Of a stretch of DNA of 41,401 bases, positions 1-9,424 are shown piece after piece. This DNA comes from Bacteroidia bacterium. GTDB taxonomy: Bacteria > Bacteroidota > Bacteroidia > Bacteroidales > Marinilabiliaceae. Within the stretch, counting starts at the first letter, position 1, and each line of letters starts with the position of its first letter. The notes under the pieces were generated by a model. The model had not been told where the DNA came from. It worked only from the letters and a program-made list of their open reading frames with translations, and searched no databases. The stretch covers positions 1 to 41,401 of the forward strand of contig JAUNDI010000020.1 of NCBI GenBank assembly GCA_030526155.1, written 5' to 3'. A program made the position numbers and the translations under genes.

Positions 1-3000
1 ATATTACCACCTTGGATATCATTCAACTCTATCAAACCATCTTTCTTACCGCTATCGAGACGTATATTCTTTTCTTCAAGACGAATATTTGCAGGCTGTG
101 CAATGGTAAACTCTTTAGTAACATAGCAATCAGTAGAAGAGACAATAGCTCCCTCTTTCTCTACTGCATATACCTTCAAGATATAATCACCAGCATTATT
201 ACCGCCGTCACTAGTAAGTGTAAATGTATGGGTAGAGTATGATGATTTATCGGTAGCCGACTTATCTGCTACCTTCACATATTTCTGTTGTACAGGAGTA
301 GGATCTACTGGTGTACGATTACCATTCTCGTCTACATCATCAGGATTTTTCTTTGACAACTGATAATAATGGTACTTATTATTACCATATAGTACACTCG
401 CAGTAATTGTAGCCACACTTTGATTGCCAACTGTGGTAACTCCGCCTGTTGTGGTAGACTCTTTTGTGTTGTCTGGACACAAGAAATCAGTCTTACTAGA
501 TGACTCAATAACTACCTGTGGCTCAACAACAACATCCTGTTTATCTGGACAAGATATTACTACCTCGTCAACACGACTTACTGTAAAGTCTGTTGTATTG
601 ACCCATCTAGATACATAATGTATGTATAGTGTAGTATTCTCAACTACAGCATCATTAGCAAGTGTAAATGTATGACGATAACTATTACTATTATTTAGTT
701 CTTTCCAATCTGATAATAGGTGTGTAGTACCATCCAAAGTAGCGCCATCAGCAACTACAACTTGGAAGGTGCTCTCATGAGCTCTTGGGTTTTTCTCTGT
801 AGTTACGCTATTCCAACCCCTTGCGTCAGACTTAAGTCCTACGCGAAGTGTATTCTTACAAGGGTCATAAGCGATATCTGTAAGCTCCACTTTGTCAGGC
901 TCATAGATAGTAATATCTGTGGGAGGCGCTTTACATCCCTTTGCATCCTCTACTGTAAGGGTGTACTTTCCTGCCTTAAGATCTGTGAATCTATACTTCT
1001 CTGGATCGCCTTGTGTACCAATAGCTGTAGTACCGCCAAACTCTGTGAGTGTATATGTATAGTTGAGCAGACTCTGACCGGCAACATTACCGCCCGACAT
1101 ATCTGTCACCTCTATCTGTCCATCTTCCTTACCATTACATGTAATATCCTGAACTGCAACACGTTCGATAGTTACAGGTGCTGATGGAGTACCTATAGTA
1201 AATTCGTATGGGTATAGGCATGCGTCGTACCCCTTATATCTTAACCATAAGATATATGTTCCTGCGCGAAGACCCTTTACAGTAAATTTACTCTTACTTA
1301 GCTCCAAACCGCCATCGGTCTTATCTGTTGTTGCCACATCAGAGTATGTATAGTCTACCTCTAGAGGAGTCTTGCCACCTATTACATACTTACCACTTGC
1401 TGTCTGTAGCTTAGTCCAAGTATCGGCATCTTGGGTAATAGATGTAGTAGCAACATCAATAATGAAATCTACCTCACCATCAAATGCCTTATAACCAGCA
1501 TATAATGTAGTAGCTGCATCGTCTTTTGTGTCTGCTACTCTCTTCTCCTCTGCTCTGTTCTTAAGGTGAAGGATGTCAAACACCACCTCACCATCGCTAT
1601 CCAAATAACAGGTAACAGGTGTCTCTACCTTTGATACAGTTGGCTCATAAATAGGATTGATAACAAACTTAACCTCACTACCACATTTACCATTGCCCTT
1701 AGGTGTTACCTTTACAGTATATGTACCACTAGGTAGGCCAAGGACAGAAATCTGGTTATGAGCTCTTGTTATCTCATTACCATCTTTGTCTTTCCAGATA
1801 ATATCACACTCTGATGGAGGAGTTGCCGTTGTGAATGTCAACGATGCTCTACCAGTAACCTCACCTGTAGGTGTTGTAGCACCCTGCTTAGTATAGTCAC
1901 AAGTAAATGTCTCCTCTACATTTACGTAGAACTTAACATAATCTTCTGCTTCTACGTGCAATGTAGCTCCTTGATAGTAACACTGTGTAGATACATCCTG
2001 AATACGGAGCTTATAATACCCCTCTGGCAACTCAGTATATCTATACTCAGTCTTACCTACACCAGGACCATCTGTCATCATGCTAGCGTTAGTAGCCTCA
2101 GAGATCTTACTGAAATTTGTAGCGCTATAGTGCCATTGGTAGTTGTAGCTACTTCTAGTAGTCTCATAATCAGCTACCTCGACATTATCTTCACGAAGAG
2201 AAATTAGTGTTATAGCACCTGTCTTCTCTCCCTTACATGTCTTCACTACGTCAAAGTCATCTTTGAGCATAGTATAGTTAGGTTGCTTCTTAACGACAAC
2301 TTTTCTAACGTAGCCTACATTCTCATTAATCTTTTTGCCATCATCATCTATAGCCCTACGCTCAAAATCCTTACAGTCGATAGTTTGCTTTGTCGACTTA
2401 TCGGCAATAAGTTTCTGTAATTGAGTATCTCTGCCATAGATATCTACATTAGTTGTACCATATTTTACAACATACAACTCTGTAGCATTATAGTAGTATG
2501 TTACAGGTAAGCTTGCTACAATATTCCAACCATCATCAGGAGTATCTGTCTGTGTTATCTTATTTTTAGCATTGTCTTTTACCTGATACTCAATACTCTC
2601 TCTCTGTGTATCAGAACCATTTGCAAGTACCAAGTCGTACTTACTCTTAGAACCTTGCTCAATGGTAAATGTGAAGTATCCAAAGTTCTCCTGAGATAGT
2701 CCTCCCTGACGAGGGAATATCAATCTCTTAGTCAATACATCAAGATTACCTTGAGGATTGTTAGCCCAGTTGGTAAGTAGCTCACCCTTAGTAGCATCGG
2801 CTGTTGATAGATACTCCGGACAATACTTCTCATCAATTTTTGGAAGCATAGCATGGTTTGGTGCTACCAAGTACTGTCTGTGCACAGCTATAGGGCAACC
2901 ACCAAAACTTGCGTCGGCCTCAAAGATGTAGTTGATATTGTATACACCTGGGTCAAGATTCTCTGGATTGAAGTAAAAATCACCAAACGAGTCGTTGAAT

Positions 3001-6000
3001 CTTCCATCAGTTACAACATTTGTGACCTTCTCTCCCTTAGCATATTGTTTGCCATCAACCTCTTTGTCCTTCGTAAATATGAATTGCAAGCCGATGTTAT
3101 CTGTTACACCTGTAACAGTCTGACCTACAGGGTTCTCCTTAGTAATCTGATAGTAACCGTAGCCTGGTACAACTTGGTTACCATTATTTGTAACATTGTC
3201 TGGATACTTACCCAACAACTTTCTAGCACTATTGTAGACACCATTTACGAATGCTCTCTCTTCGTTTGCACCAGTCTTACCCTCTACTTCGAAGTTGGCA
3301 TTTACAATATTTATGATAGTTGTGGTCTTTTGTACCATGTAATTACACTCACTTCCGCCCGCGACAGTGAAATCAAATCGTACAGTAAGAGGCGCGACAG
3401 TAATCGTGGCCCTTCTCACGTAGTTTGTTATGTTAAGTAAACATACCCTACCTACTTCATCCTTCCATGGGTATAGTCGCTCTTCGTCATCATACGTACC
3501 GTCGCCATTGATATCGATATACTTACCATATCCATCAGTATCCTTATCACTATCGAGAGTAAGGTTGTTATTAGCGATACGTTTCCACGAGAGTACATCA
3601 TCGTAACCCTCTTGGTTCAAACTGAATCTACCATCTTGATAACCCTTTGCAGAGTTGTCTATTGCATGGAACTTAATGTACTGCTCATTGTTATACAAGA
3701 CATATCCACCAGTAGGGTCGGTCGACTTAGCACCATTGGTACAATAAGTTGATTTTAAGTCGAGTGTCAATCCTGTATTACCTGGTATCTCGATATATCT
3801 ACAGAATGGTTCGCCGCAACCTTCATAGTAATATACTCGATACATCATACCTGGCTCAAGGTCTATAGTATAGAGGGCAGCATCATTAATATAGTGCGAC
3901 TCTGCACCTGTACCATTGAAGTATCCAGGGATATTAGTCTTGTAGACTTGTTTTACAGGAACCAACTTTCTGTCACCAGGATTCTCTGGATCGGCTGGTG
4001 CCTTAACATTAGGATCTACTGCATGCTCAGGAACTGGCTCAATATAGTAGCTACCTGCTTGAGTACCAGCAATCTCTCTAGCATGGAACTGCAAAATATT
4101 TACTGGCACATATCTGTCATCAGTATTTAAGTCGGCTGCATTGTAACATACTGTCAAGGCTGGAGCTGCAGCCGACATCAAATTACCATCTGCACCAAAC
4201 CATGCAGGATTGCTCACCCAGCCATGGTCGTTTGCCAACTTATCAGCTTCGGTCTTTGTGACAGGGTACTCCTCATCGCCCTCTTTACGAGAATCATAAG
4301 TAGTACCATGGAAGATAGCGAATGGTACCTTACCCTTGGTAACAAATACTGGCCATATCTTTTCTGTGACACAACCACTTGCTTCAGTGAAAGTCCATGA
4401 GAATACATAGATACCAGCACCTGCCTCACCGCCATCAACAGAGAATTCGAATGATGTAGGTTGATTTGGATCATTAAAGTCAAATGTCACATCACCTATA
4501 CCATCACCATCATACTTAATAGTTGGCTTAGCAGTCTCTGAACCACTTGATATCTCAATTAGCTTATAGCTACGATTCTTAGAATCGTTGTCATACTTCT
4601 CAGTCTTATCACCGTATGTAGTATAGTAGATTATCTTATCATAATCCACATTATCCATATCAAGACCAGGGTTCTGCGCCTCATCTATTCTATATATCTT
4701 AATATGAGATGTACCCTTTACACCCTCGTAGTTATAGTCGTGCACATTACCGAACTCATCCTTTAGAGGAGCTTTTGAATAATCTACATTTGGATCATCA
4801 GCAGCTAAGTCGCGTGTAGGATAGTTAATAGTAATGTTAACCTTATTATTATTAATAATATCATCAACACAATATGAGCGTTTCATATTATGTTGTAGCT
4901 CTCTCTCGAATCTATATGTACGACTATATGATGCAGTACAGCCCTTGTTATTACCTCTACACTCACTACCGTTATCAACATTCATAGTGACTGTTTGGTT
5001 CTTACCTCTTGGCATATTTCCTGGGATAAGAACATAGTAATCGTGGCCCTCTTTATTACCTGCATCATCCTTCTTAATCTTCTTAACAAAGTTGTTTGTC
5101 AAGAATTCGTAGTAGTAATCATTAGCATCCCTATCTACCTTATCAAAGATAGACTTAGCGTCCTTTGCGAAGAAAAGACCATCATCCTTAGCTATCTGCT
5201 CAGTCAACAAACTAGATGATAGATACTTCTCAGCACCTGTCTTATTGACCTTATAATGATAGTAGCTCTCACGTACTGCATTTATCTTCTCAATAGCACT
5301 TTGGGTATTACCTGTTGTAACGACCTCAAGAGTCATCTCAACCTTTACGATAATACCTGCTATACCAACAGCATCTGTACTTATATTATATGTTGTTCCC
5401 CAAGGAGTACGGCCTGATACAGTTCCATCATTGGCTGTGCGTAGGAATACAACATCCTTATATACGCCATCTCTATTATGAGTAGCTGGTACTGTAATAG
5501 CCTGATTTCTATAATCAGGATAAGGCTTACTTGCAATCCACTCTACTTGGTCGGCCTTCTCCTGTGCGATAGAGCTAGTGTAGCGCAATTTTGGAGTATC
5601 ATCACTATTGTATTGATACTTATATACGTAAGGTACAAGCTTATACTCCTTATCATCGCCCTCGCAAATATAATCCTCAGAATAGCCGGCTTGGAAATCA
5701 TCTGGCAAGCCCTCAGCTACGAAGAATACCTCATTATCTATTGGTTGATAGAGATACGATGTGAATTTCTCTTGATATGTACACCCTGTAGCGCCTACAT
5801 GATACTCGTACGTCCACTCAATAGGTACACCATTACCATTACCTCTGTGTCTTGTAAGTGGACTGAAAGTATATGAATATGTCTCACCCACCTCACCAGT
5901 ATCAAAGTCGGGCCACATAACACCCTCTGCCAATAGCTTACCATAGCCACCATTCTCTACATCAGGTCTATTAGGTATACCTGTAATGGTTATTGGGTCA

Positions 6001-8402
6001 TTAGTACAATAACACTTCTGAGCATCAATACTTATGTAGTTCTCCCACTTCTTATTGACAGTCATCAAGCCAACAGTAGTGAATACGTCAGGACACATTA
6101 CCGCCTTGAAGCGTATTCTATATGTGGTACTATTGGCATTATTATGAGTCAACGTAGGGACAAAACCAGGCTTTACCAAAGCGATATACTCAGCATCGAT
6201 ACCATCTGGCTTAAAGATTCTTGGGTCAAACTGGTCGGTAGGTATAGGCTCATCTTTGCCATTTACCTTTCTAGTCTGAAGCTGCAACTTACCAGCAGCA
6301 TCGTAGTACGTCTTATATATAGGTAGAAGGTCGTTCTGATTTTTACCCTCTATATAATAGGTACCATCACCAGGATAGAAGTACTCGCGTAGATTAACAG
6401 GATCAGAATCCTCACAGATAGACCACTTAGGGTCGTTCTGATCTATCTTAAGCTTTGTAGTATTTGGACGGATGATCAATGTAAAATCTTGAGTCTCAGA
6501 AGTACAAGCCTGAGGGTTGGTCTTATCCTTAGCCACTACATAGTAATGGTATTCATAATTACCATCTGCATTAAGATTTCCTCTCTTATCTTCAGGAATA
6601 CGCGCCTCTAGATAATAGTCGGCTCCCACATTTACCGTCTCACCCTTAGCATTAGTAGCATACCAATAATACTCGAGTTTCTCATCAGGCACACCATTAC
6701 CATTGGCTGCAGCATTCAGTACTACCTGCTCACCCTCACATACTATCTTATCCAAGCCCTCGGCTGATGACTTAATAGTAACAATAGGCTTATCAGGACG
6801 TGGTGCAACCTCGAAAGATATACGTTTTGTCTGACAAGAGACCACTGTCTCGCTGGCAGCCTCGACCCATATCTCATATTTACCCGTCTTTACACCATAA
6901 TCAGAGGCTTTAAAACTATAGGCAAATTGATAATCTGTGTTTCTAGTAATTTTAGCACTATTGGTCTGACCAGGTATATTATAATACTCTGTCTTGTCAA
7001 CACCTGTACCTACAATGCGAACCTTAAAGCTGTGAGGTTGTCCTATATCCTTAAGGAAGGTAATGGATGAAGTAATCGCATTATCTAATTGGTCAATACA
7101 GTAGTAGTTACCCTCGAGAGACGATGTAATATCAGGGTCATACTGACGTTTATATACCTTTATCTCATCAGAAGGCGAATTAGCAGAACATCCATAGGCA
7201 TTCTTCGCATATACGCGATATGTACCCTCCTTGATATTCTGATATGTTACAACACCTGCACCACCTACCTCTGTGATATTGGTATTATTAGAACCAATGA
7301 GGGTATATGTAGATTTACCATCAGTAGGCACTACAACATCCACACCATTATCACCACAGTAGTAGAATGTACGATCCACAAGCTCTGGCTTCTTAGGCTT
7401 AGCAGGCACTAAGACTCCATCAGAAGGGTTAATCAATGTTCTACATGCATTACCCGCATCCTCTCTCTGGGCATAGACATAATACTTTATATTCTTACCC
7501 TCTTCAGAGGTCTTAAATCCAAAATCGACTGTACCACCATTACTCTTCTTCTGAGCTATAATACCGCCGACACCATTTTCATCAATTGCCTCTAGGAGGT
7601 ATAGTGTGTTAGGAGTGGTACCTGTTACTTGAATTCTATACTGACATTCATCGCCAGTAGCAGAGACTTCCAGTCTTGCGCCACCTTGATTATTTAAGCC
7701 TCCAGCAGCGATAGTCAATGAACCTGAGACGTCACCTGTAATTGAACAGCCTACTACCTGCGCCTTAACAGTATAGACGCCTGGGGCAGGGTCCCACCCA
7801 AGATTAAACGACACACTTCCTTGAGCATTATTAGATGTCTGAGTATACATATACTGACCATCTCTAAAAAGATGATATTGCACATTATGCTCAGCATTCT
7901 GAACCCAAAGCAACTTGTTTTGCAAGTTATTACCCTCCTTACAGAGCACTTGCGATCCAATAGTCGTAATACCACTAAGTCCACTTACAGTAAATACGGC
8001 AGACTGGTTTACAGTTCTCCAATTGTTACCATTTTCGTTGTTATTACACTCGACTACGTAACGACCCTTCTCATTTACAAAGAAGAGCATATCAGCATTA
8101 GAGGCAGAAGCTTGCACTTGATTTACCCTCTGGCCATTTGCCGACTGCGCAAAATTAACAATAGCGTTAGTTTCAAGATTTCTAACCCTATACCAATAGC
8201 CCTCGCGTGTACCATTGATGGTTATATGGGTAGCAACATCACCTGCGCAGCCAGAGGTATTGCCCGTCAGCGTCTGCGCCCAGCCATCAAAACCCATCAA
8301 AACCACCGCAGCAAATACCGCAATGACCCTGCAAAAACACTTCACAACTAAACTAGACTTCTCAAAAAGCCTTAAATTCTCAATATATAATCTCTTACTC
8401 AT
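1..8402 (-). CDS. Giant secreted Ig-like / SprB-repeat adhesin, 3' end outside window
   Basis: A single minus-strand frame stays open from the ATG at 8402 to the window edge, giving at least 2800 codons; the stop lies beyond position 1. The N-terminus has a basic stretch, a hydrophobic core near residues 26-38 and a likely signal peptidase site after WAQ (residue 43). Residues about 45-2050 are a chain of beta-rich domains, many opening with a Cys followed by acidic or Gly/Asn residues (for example YYCGDNG near 7355, IVCEGEQ near 6740, SICEDSD near 6415, YICEGDD near 5665, SYCVDDI near 4870), the look of Ig-like domains in large Bacteroidota surface proteins. Residues about 2053-2492 hold four SprB-like repeats. 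No enzyme motif was seen. By family knowledge such proteins are T9SS cargo and act as adhesins; the C-terminal sorting domain that would prove this is not in the window. The exact product is unknown. Confidence 0.88.
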   Translation of the reverse strand, partial: MSKRLYIENLRLFEKSSLVVKCFCRVIAVFAAVVLMGFDGWAQTLTGNTSGCAGDVATHITINGTREGYWYRVRNLETNAIVNFAQSANGQRVNQVQASASNADMLFFVNEKGRYVVECNNNENGNNWRTVNQSAVFTVSGLSGITTIGSQVLCKEGNNLQNKLLWVQNAEHNVQYHLFRDGQYMYTQTSNNAQGSVSFNLGWDPAPGVYTVKAQVVGCSITGDVSGSLTIAAGGLNNQGGARLEVSATGDECQYRIQVTGTTPNTLYLLEAIDENGVGGIIAQKKSNGGTVDFGFKTSEEGKNIKYYVYAQREDAGNACRTLINPSDGVLVPAKPKKPELVDRTFYYCGDNGVDVVVPTDGKSTYTLIGSNNTNITEVGGAGVVTYQNIKEGTYRVYAKNAYGCSANSPSDEIKVYKRQYDPDITSSLEGNYYCIDQLDNAITSSITFLKDIGQPHSFKVRIVGTGVDKTEYYNIPGQTNSAKITRNTDYQFAYSFKASDYGVKTGKYEIWVEAASETVVSCQTKRISFEVAPRPDKPIVTIKSSAEGLDKIVCEGEQVVLNAAANGNGVPDEKLEYYWYATNAKGETVNVGADYYLEARIPEDKRGNLNADGNYEYHYYVVAKDKTNPQACTSETQDFTLIIRPNTTKLKIDQNDPKWSICEDSDPVNLREYFYPGDGTYYIEGKNQNDLLPIYKTYYDAAGKLQLQTRKVNGKDEPIPTDQFDPRIFKPDGIDAEYIALVKPGFVPTLTHNNANSTTYRIRFKAVMCPDVFTTVGLMTVNKKWENYISIDAQKCYCTNDPITITGIPNRPDVENGGYGKLLAEGVMWPDFDTGEVGETYSYTFSPLTRHRGNGNGVPIEWTYEYHVGATGCTYQEKFTSYLYQPIDNEVFFVAEGLPDDFQAGYSEDYICEGDDKEYKLVPYVYKYQYNSDDTPKLRYTSSIAQEKADQVEWIASKPYPDYRNQAITVPATHNRDGVYKDVVFLRTANDGTVSGRTPWGTTYNISTDAVGIAGIIVKVEMTLEVVTTGNTQSAIEKINAVRESYYHYKVNKTGAEKYLSSSLLTEQIAKDDGLFFAKDAKSIFDKVDRDANDYYYEFLTNNFVKKIKKDDAGNKEGHDYYVLIPGNMPRGKNQTVTMNVDNGSECRGNNKGCTASYSRTYRFERELQHNMKRSYCVDDIINNNKVNITINYPTRDLAADDPNVDYSKAPLKDEFGNVHDYNYEGVKGTSHIKIYRIDEAQNPGLDMDNVDYDKIIYYTTYGDKTEKYDNDSKNRSYKLIEISSGSETAKPTIKYDGDGIGDVTFDFNDPNQPTSFEFSVDGGEAGAGIYVFSWTFTEASGCVTEKIWPVFVTKGKVPFAIFHGTTYDSRKEGDEEYPVTKTEADKLANDHGWVSNPAWFGADGNLMSAAAPALTVCYNAADLNTDDRYVPVNILQFHAREIAGTQAGSYYIEPVPEHAVDPNVKAPADPENPGDRKLVPVKQVYKTNIPGYFNGTGAESHYINDAALYTIDLEPGMMYRVYYYEGCGEPFCRYIEIPGNTGLTLDLKSTYCTNGAKSTDPTGGYVLYNNEQYIKFHAIDNSAKGYQDGRFSLNQEGYDDVLSWKRIANNNLTLDSDKDTDGYGKYIDINGDGTYDDEERLYPWKDEVGRVCLLNITNYVRRATITVAPLTVRFDFTVAGGSECNYMVQKTTTIINIVNANFEVEGKTGANEERAFVNGVYNSARKLLGKYPDNVTNNGNQVVPGYGYYQITKENPVGQTVTGVTDNIGLQFIFTKDKEVDGKQYAKGEKVTNVVTDGRFNDSFGDFYFNPENLDPGVYNINYIFEADASFGGCPIAVHRQYLVAPNHAMLPKIDEKYCPEYLSTADATKGELLTNWANNPQGNLDVLTKRLIFPRQGGLSQENFGYFTFTIEQGSKSKYDLVLANGSDTQRESIEYQVKDNAKNKITQTDTPDDGWNIVASLPVTYYYNATELYVVKYGTTNVDIYGRDTQLQKLIADKSTKQTIDCKDFERRAIDDDGKKINENVGYVRKVVVKKQPNYTMLKDDFDVVKTCKGEKTGAITLISLREDNVEVADYETTRSSYNYQWHYSATNFSKISEATNASMMTDGPGVGKTEYRYTELPEGYYKLRIQDVSTQCYYQGATLHVEAEDYVKFYVNVEETFTCDYTKQGATTPTGEVTGRASLTFTTATPPSECDIIWKDKDGNEITRAHNQISVLGLPSGTYTVKVTPKGNGKCGSEVKFVINPIYEPTVSKVETPVTCYLDSDGEVVFDILHLKNRAEEKRVADTKDDAATTLYAGYKAFDGEVDFIIDVATTSITQDADTWTKLQTASGKYVIGGKTPLEVDYTYSDVATTDKTDGGLELSKSKFTVKGLRAGTYILWLRYKGYDACLYPYEFTIGTPSAPVTIERVAVQDITCNGKEDGQIEVTDMSGGNVAGQSLLNYTYTLTEFGGTTAIGTQGDPEKYRFTDLKAGKYTLTVEDAKGCKAPPTDITIYEPDKVELTDIAYDPCKNTLRVGLKSDARGWNSVTTEKNPRAHESTFQVVVADGATLDGTTHLLSDWKELNNSNSYRHTFTLANDAVVENTTLYIHYVSRWVNTTDFTVSRVDEVVISCPDKQDVVVEPQVVIESSSKTDFLCPDNTKESTTTGGVTTVGNQSVATITASVLYGNNKYHYYQLSKKNPDDVDENGNRTPVDPTPVQQKYVKVADKSATDKSSYSTHTFTLTSDGGNNAGDYILKVYAVEKEGAIVSSTDCYVTKEFTIAQPANIRLEEKNIRLDSGKKDGLIELNDIQGGN
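906..2245 (-). repeat. Four tandem SprB-like protein repeats inside the giant adhesin
   Basis: Four consecutive segments share a pattern: an opening V/I-T-C or K-T-C, a stretch with G-x-I/V, a G/E-L-x-x-G-x-Y-x-L/V block, and a closing Cys. Approximate cysteine pairs are C2056-C2141, C2168-C2240, C2265-C2395 and C2422-C2490 of the protein. The last copy is closest to the classical SprB repeat (ITCNGKEDGQIEV ... LKAGKYTLTVEDAKGC). The copies have diverged strongly at DNA level, so this is an old domain array and not a recent tandem duplication. The paired cysteines could form one disulphide per repeat; that is inference. Confidence 0.6.
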
Positions 8403-8464
8403 AGAGGAAATAGTGTCTAAATCCCAAAAAAATGTATATCTTTGCACTACATAGTAGCGACAAA

Positions 8465-8481
8465 GTACAAAATGTTTGTAC
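8465..8481. promoter_or_regulatory. Perfect palindrome upstream of the giant adhesin
   Basis: GTACAAA-ATG-TTTGTAC is a perfect 7-bp inverted repeat with a 3-nt centre, lying 63-79 bp upstream of the adhesin start codon. Its position suits an operator, and the minus-strand TTTG/CTTTG elements close to it could be promoter parts. I could not find a clean TTTG-N20-TAnnTTTG promoter on the minus strand here, so the role is a guess. Confidence 0.35.
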
Positions 8482-8585
8482 GTTCGATTTTCTCTTTTGT
8501 TACATAGAAAACGGGAAATACATAGAAAAATCGGTTTTTCACCAATAAACCATACATCCAACATCTAACCTACAAAAACCACATC

Positions 8586-8602
8586 GTAGAGACAGGGCAC
8601 CC
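8586..8602. repeat. Single partial copy of the GTAGAGAC-GGGGC repeat
   Basis: GTAGAGACAGGGCACCC matches the outer half of the paired elements at 11113-11211 (GTAGAGAC followed by GGGGCAC). Only one half is present here and the palindromic partner is not obvious, so it may be a decayed copy of the same extragenic family. Confidence 0.4.
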
Positions 8603-8770
8603 CACCCAACAACCGCCGTATAATTGATAATTATTATTCATTAGTTATTAATTGCTCATTGTTATTTTTTATTGTCCATTATCCATTTTATTTAATCTGC
8701 CTCCAGCAAGACATCGTGCACCATATCTCAACCATCAACAATGCAAATCTACTACACCACAAAACCGCAC

Positions 8771-8800
8771 TGTCCCAAAATGTCCCGTTTTGTCCCATTT
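8771..8800. repeat. Three 10-bp tandem units starting TGTCCC
   Basis: Three contiguous units begin exactly every 10 bp (8771, 8781, 8791): TGTCCCAAAA, TGTCCCGTTT, TGTCCCATTT. The period is close to one helical turn, so the TGTCCC cores fall on the same DNA face. This may be a spaced protein-binding array or simple slippage; nothing else distinguishes the two. Confidence 0.5.
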
Positions 8801-8810
8801 CCCACCTCAT

Positions 8811-8840
8811 GTAGAGCCTTTTCACGAAAAGGCTCCGTAC
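8811..8840 (+). repeat. GAGCCTTTTC palindromic repeat, copy 1
   Basis: A 10-bp perfect inverted repeat, GAGCCTTTTC / GAAAAGGCTC, with a 2-nt AC centre. It is flanked on the left by GTA and on the right by CGTAC, which sets its orientation. Four copies occur in this window, all outside genes. Confidence 0.75.
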
Positions 8841-8892
8841 AAATTGCCCCAAAAAAATAACAGCCTATGACATCAGGTGTGTATCCTTGCGT

Positions 8893-8921
8893 TACGGAGC
8901 CTTTTCATGAAAAGGCTCTAC
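8893..8921 (-). repeat. GAGCCTTTTC palindromic repeat, copy 2 (inverted)
   Basis: The same palindrome with an AT centre, flanked TACG on the left and TAC on the right, so it sits in the opposite orientation to copy 1, only 52 bp further on. Copies 1 and 2 together could fold into a larger structure. Confidence 0.75.
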
Positions 8922-9063
8922 AAAACAAAATATCCGCACAAATCCGTAGAGTCCGTATGCAGAAAAAGAATCCGCAAAATCCCGACACACAACACCCTTC
9001 AATAATATACATCATATATATTTTACATACCAAAGATATAATCTATTTCATAGCGTCTGTATA

Positions 9064-9096
9064 GAGCGAGGTATGAGCGAGGTATAAGGAAGGTAT
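9064..9096. repeat. Three 11-bp tandem units GAGCGAGGTAT
   Basis: GAGCGAGGTAT occurs twice back to back (9064-9074, 9075-9085), followed by the variant AAGGAAGGTAT (9086-9096) and a truncated GAGGGA. It is a short purine-rich tandem array with no visible coding role. Confidence 0.5.
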
Positions 9097-9142
9097 GAGG
9101 GACAGAATCATCAAGATTATTATAAAACAGCACAGCTAACAG

Positions 9143-9171
9143 TACGGAGCCTTTTCATGAAAAGGCTCTAC
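9143..9171 (-). repeat. GAGCCTTTTC palindromic repeat, copy 3 (inverted)
   Basis: Identical to copy 2 at 8893-8921 including the TACG and CTAC flanks and the AT centre. Identity over the whole element, in otherwise unrelated surroundings, argues for a mobile or gene-converted extragenic element. Confidence 0.75.
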
Positions 9172-9193
9172 AAGGAAATACCTCCTCCCTCTC

Positions 9194-9214
9194 AAAGTGC
9201 AAATTTTGCACTTT
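9194..9214. promoter_or_regulatory. 21-bp perfect palindrome with nearby TGCACTTT direct repeats
   Basis: AAAGTGCAAA-T-TTTGCACTTT is a perfect inverted repeat with 10-bp arms. The half site TGCACTTT recurs as direct repeats at 9226-9233 and 9238-9245. A palindrome plus extra half sites about 400 bp upstream of xylulokinase looks like a transcription-factor site cluster, but the regulator is unknown and the distance is long. Confidence 0.4.
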
Positions 9215-9306
9215 CGAAGAAGAAATGCACTTTGAATTGCACTTTGGGACACGACATCACAATTACCTTAAGAGCCTCCAGTTGCATTGAGCGGATGAAC
9301 GTGAAG

Positions 9307-9388
9307 AAAATCTTTACCATTAGCATAAATGCGAATTCTTGTCTGAGTGAAGCGAGTTTGAAGTCGCATAGCTAATGGTAAAGATTTT
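9307..9388. repeat. 82-bp stem structure with 18-bp perfect arms
   Basis: Arms at 9307-9324 (AAAATCTTTACCATTAGC) and 9371-9388 are perfect reverse complements. Inside them ATGCGA at 9329-9334 pairs with TCGCAT at 9364-9369, extending the stem to about 24 bp with a small internal loop. The apical loop is about 29 nt. It could be a structured RNA, a terminator-like element or a small transposon-derived inverted repeat; no run of T follows directly. Confidence 0.55.
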
Positions 9389-9424
9389 TAGTTCAGAAGC
9401 GACAGCAACGCCTTCTTCTTTTTG

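Noticed and set aside
12-8351. Many plus-strand frames of 60-195 codons, and two minus-strand ones at 4214-4483 and 7754-7984
   Set aside because: They lie across the uninterrupted minus-strand adhesin frame and are in other frames; their translations have no domain, no signal peptide and low-complexity Thr/Ile/Leu/Tyr content.
8437-8444. Plus-strand TATCTTTG as a promoter
   Set aside because: It fits the -7 box, but there is no TTTG 20 nt upstream and no gene or clear RNA follows; kept only as a remark.
8652-9375. Small plus-strand frames in the gene-free stretch (72, 65 and 72 codons)
   Set aside because: They pass through palindromic and tandem repeats, have no plausible family and end at arbitrary places.
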